Shown here: one piece after another, positions 31,601 through 32,526 of the stretch
How the letters are laid out: the number at the start of each line of letters is the position of its first letter
How positions within the stretch are numbered: the stretch's first letter is position 1
Assembly: GCF_000960765.1 (NCBI RefSeq)
Contig: NZ_JYNH01000043.1
Location: 1 to 32,526 of the forward strand
DNA length: 32,526 nucleotides
Direction: 5' to 3'
Source: Desulfosporosinus sp. I2
Lineage (GTDB): Bacteria; Bacillota; Desulfitobacteriia; Desulfitobacteriales; Desulfitobacteriaceae
Notes under the pieces: generated by a model
What the model saw: only the letters and a program-made list of their open reading frames with translations
Told to the model about the DNA's origin: nothing
Database searches by the model: none
Translations under genes and position numbers: made by a program

Positions 31601-32526
31601 TTATTTATTCTTTATCCGACTCGTCGCTTGGCGGAAAATGTACCCGCCAATACGTTGGAAATCTTTATCTAGACCTATCAGGATTAGCAAATAGACCATT
31701 CCGGCAATGGACGCTGAGGCTAGCGGATGAAGAAAACGAAGTAAGTAAGCGATCAGGCCCATAGACAGTGAGGCCAAGACAATGACCGGAAGTTGACGCC
31801 AGGTTTGGATCTTATAAACGTAGCGCCGAACAATCCAGTAGAAGGCGATAAACACGAATAATTCAGTGATCAAAGTTGCGACACTCGCCCCATAAATTCC
31901 ATAGCGGGGGATTGCATATAAATTAATAGCGATATTCAAAAGAGCGGCACTTCCCTGAATCTTAGCACGGGTCCACTGCCGATCTGTTGTTGTCAATACA
32001 TCTCCTAATGAGAAACTTAAGCATTCAAGAGCAAAAAACCAACTTAAAATCATGAGAATTGGGATGGAGGCTGGAAAACGACCATTGTATAGCCAGGTCA
32101 GCAGTGGATCGGCCAAAACAAAGATCAAGACGCTGCCCGGTATTCCGACAGCACTCAGGACTTTAAAGATCTTTTCAATGGTTCCTCGATGTTTCTCCTT
32201 ACTTTCCACACCCAGCTGAAATAAAATCGGGTAAAGGACACTGGTTAGAATCCCAGGTATAAATAAGAGAACGGAAATTAAGCGATAGGCCGCCGAATAG
32301 ATCCCAACTTCGATCGTAGGGCGCATTAAAGAAAGCATCAACATGTCGATTTGAAAATAGACAAATAAAAAGATGACGGCAATTCCGTAGGGTAGCCCAC
32401 GCTTGAGCATCACCACAAGACGAGAAAGATCAAATTCGAGGCGTATGTGACGCCGTAAATGTGCATATAAAATCAATGAAATAAATACAGCCGTCACGAG
32501 TTGGGTGACGGTGATCATGACAACAT
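31601..32526 (-). CDS. Wzx-type polysaccharide flippase, N-terminus beyond the window
   Basis: The visible part has about 307 residues and eight or nine membrane helices of the MATE-like oligosaccharide flippase family (GLPYGIAVIFLFVYFQIDMLMLS, VGIYSAAYRLISVLLFIP, LADPLLTWLYNGRFPASIP, NIAINLYAIPRYGIYGAS). Family members have about 430-480 residues. The frame stays open to the window edge, and the ATG at 32518 is probably internal, so the gene is partial. It moves lipid-linked repeat units across the membrane. The stop is about 80 bases before the epimerase gene. Confidence 0.88.
   Translation of the reverse strand, partial: VVMITVTQLVTAVFISLILYAHLRRHIRLEFDLSRLVVMLKRGLPYGIAVIFLFVYFQIDMLMLSLMRPTIEVGIYSAAYRLISVLLFIPGILTSVLYPILFQLGVESKEKHRGTIEKIFKVLSAVGIPGSVLIFVLADPLLTWLYNGRFPASIPILMILSWFFALECLSFSLGDVLTTTDRQWTRAKIQGSAALLNIAINLYAIPRYGIYGASVATLITELFVFIAFYWIVRRYVYKIQTWRQLPVIVLASLSMGLIAYLLRFLHPLASASIAGMVYLLILIGLDKDFQRIGGYIFRQATSRIKNK

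Overview
The window looks like chromosome of a low-to-mid GC, spore-former-type Firmicute. Tandem cell-wall-binding type 2 (CWB2) repeats, a YaaH/SleL-like GH18 wall hydrolase, strong Shine-Dalgarno sites, frequent TTG/GTG starts and Uma2 genes fit the Peptococcales (Desulfosporosinus/Desulfitobacterium-like). That placement is an inference from gene content only.

Left part (0.2-8.9 kb): three exported proteins built on triple CWB2 modules. They are a large S-layer-like protein (CWB2 at the N-terminus), a subtilisin-family protease and a GH18 hydrolase (CWB2 C-terminal in the protease, N-terminal in the hydrolase). A fourth CWB2 protein, a lytic transglycosylase, lies at 19.6-21.9 kb inside the polysaccharide genes. 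CWB2 modules bind an anionic wall polysaccharide, so the polysaccharide genes in this window are candidate makers of the anchoring polymer, as in the cwp/PSII locus of Clostridioides difficile.

Middle part (9.0-16.8 kb): accessory, AT-rich genes interleaved with a small sugar-modification set. Accessory genes are two Uma2 (DUF820) paralogues, an AAA/DUF4143 ATPase, an orphan HicB, a UPF0175-DUF3368 toxin-antitoxin pair, a coiled-coil protein with exact 42-bp tandem repeats, and a hicB with a frameshifted hicA. The sugar-modification set is an SMR-like carrier, a double acyltransferase and an XrtA-type polysaccharide deacetylase.

Right part (17.1-32.5 kb, all minus strand): a surface polysaccharide cluster. 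In transcription order it holds a Wzx flippase (cut by the window edge), UDP-GlcNAc 2-epimerase, a large deacetylase-like protein, an O-antigen ligase/polymerase, a FemAB-like transferase, GT4, an intact hicBA pair, a DegT/DnrJ aminotransferase, a PglC-like sugar transferase, the lytic transglycosylase, a GT39 membrane glycosyltransferase, DUF2304 and a DPM1-like GT2. The last three look like one unit: GT2 charges the polyprenyl carrier and GT39 uses it.

Main unusual findings: (1) two copies (16845-17105 and 22856-23148) of a GC-rich, highly structured intergenic element with shared ends and a conserved core, which I do not recognise; (2) a hicA toxin broken by one missing base exactly at its catalytic His codon; (3) a pair of compensating frameshifts in the lytic transglycosylase domain; (4) a 96-bp double-hairpin insertion between 19-bp direct repeats that rewrites the end of the O-antigen ligase gene; (5) a short translated-leader candidate ahead of the GH18 gene.
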